From positions 1 to 5,019 of the forward strand of contig SCTL01000700.1 of NCBI GenBank assembly GCA_004297495.1: a stretch of 5,019 nucleotides of DNA. Reading direction: 5' to 3'. Below, in pieces: positions 4,898 to 5,019 of this stretch (position 1 is its first letter; every line of letters starts with the position of its first letter). The DNA comes from Verrucomicrobiota bacterium. GTDB taxonomy: Bacteria > Verrucomicrobiota > Verrucomicrobiia > Limisphaerales > JADLHS01. Made by a program: the position numbers and the translations under genes. The notes under the pieces are model-generated. The model did not search any database. It had not been told where the DNA came from and saw only the letters and a program-made list of their open reading frames with translations.

Positions 4898-5019
4898 ATG
4901 ACGCTCCCGAACGCCCCGGTCACACTGTCGCCCGCGCAAATCGCCGCGCTGAACCAGCAACTCGCGGACATGCGCCATGACATCAACAACCATCTCGCAC
5001 TCGAGATCGGAAGAGCGTC
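4898..5019 (+). CDS. N-terminus of a small DHp-like (histidine phosphotransfer) protein, truncated
   Basis: The frame is open from ATG 4898 to the window end. Only the first 35 residues are genomic, because the adapter begins at 5004. After a short lead (MTLPNAPVTLSPAQ) a helix contains ADMRHDINNHLAL. The H-D-x-N-N-x-L pattern is an H-box of the histidine-kinase dimerisation/phosphotransfer kind, with H27 the predicted phosphorylated residue. In Verrucomicrobiota such motifs occur in short proteins lacking an obvious ATPase domain; whether one follows here cannot be seen. There is no clear ribosome site upstream. It lies 54 nt after the response regulator on the same strand, which suggests a cognate pair. 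The last residues of the open frame (EIGRA) come from adapter sequence and should be ignored. Confidence 0.65.
   Translation, partial: MTLPNAPVTLSPAQIAALNQQLADMRHDINNHLALEIGRA
5004..5019 (+). other. Illumina TruSeq adapter remnant at the contig end
   Basis: The final 16 bases, AGATCGGAAGAGCGTC, are identical to the start of the standard TruSeq read-through adapter. It is untrimmed library sequence fused to the contig end and not genomic. It shows that this end is an assembly edge. The downstream gene is cut here and its last codons are artificial. Confidence 0.95.

Noticed and set aside
4277..4993. Long minus-strand frame opposite the response regulator
   Set aside because: It is antisense to an unmistakable receiver domain, and its translation is charged and motif-free.
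1..5019. CRISPR arrays, insertion sequences, transposases, integrases and tRNA genes
   Set aside because: No spaced direct repeats, terminal inverted repeats with a transposase, or tRNA cloverleaf were found on either strand.

Overview
The window looks like a contig end from an uncultured, GC-rich Gram-negative bacterium, most likely a Verrucomicrobiota member of the Pedosphaera/Limisphaera type. That placement rests on family recognition: a receiver protein with a long glycine-rich insert beside its phospho-acceptor, a separate short HDxNNxL protein, a membrane-anchored GrpE-like protein, and large secreted beta-rich proteins without homologous enzymes. There is no rRNA or other phylogenetic marker, so it is an inference.

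Layout. (1) Positions 1-2262 on the minus strand form one regulated transcription unit. It has a sigma70-like promoter (2234-2262), a full cobalamin (B12) riboswitch (2034-2191), two further leader hairpins, an intrinsic terminator (1897-1943), and then three genes: a secreted 257-aa protein, a 127-aa cysteine-rich protein joining a CWC-like and a DUF5522-like module, and a second secreted protein that runs off the left edge. The last two genes overlap by ATGA. (2) Positions 2350-3222 on the plus strand encode a two-transmembrane, coiled-coil protein with a GrpE-like C-terminal half. A strong plus-strand terminator follows at 3404-3441, 180 nt after its stop codon. (3) Positions 3470-4243 on the minus strand encode the UbiE/MenG quinone C-methyltransferase, which carries a 49-bp tandem array of 7-bp units inside its coding sequence. 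(4) Positions 4373-5003 on the plus strand encode a single-domain response regulator and the start of a small histidine-phosphotransfer (DHp-like) protein. The final 16 bases (5004-5019) are the Illumina TruSeq adapter, not genome.

The most interesting system is the B12-riboswitch unit. The riboswitch is directly readable and predicts repression by cobalamin. The proteins it controls are not classical BtuB/BtuFCD components but two exported proteins around a cytoplasmic cysteine-rich protein. They may belong to a poorly described corrinoid or cobalt acquisition, or low-B12 response, system. The function is inferred from regulation only.
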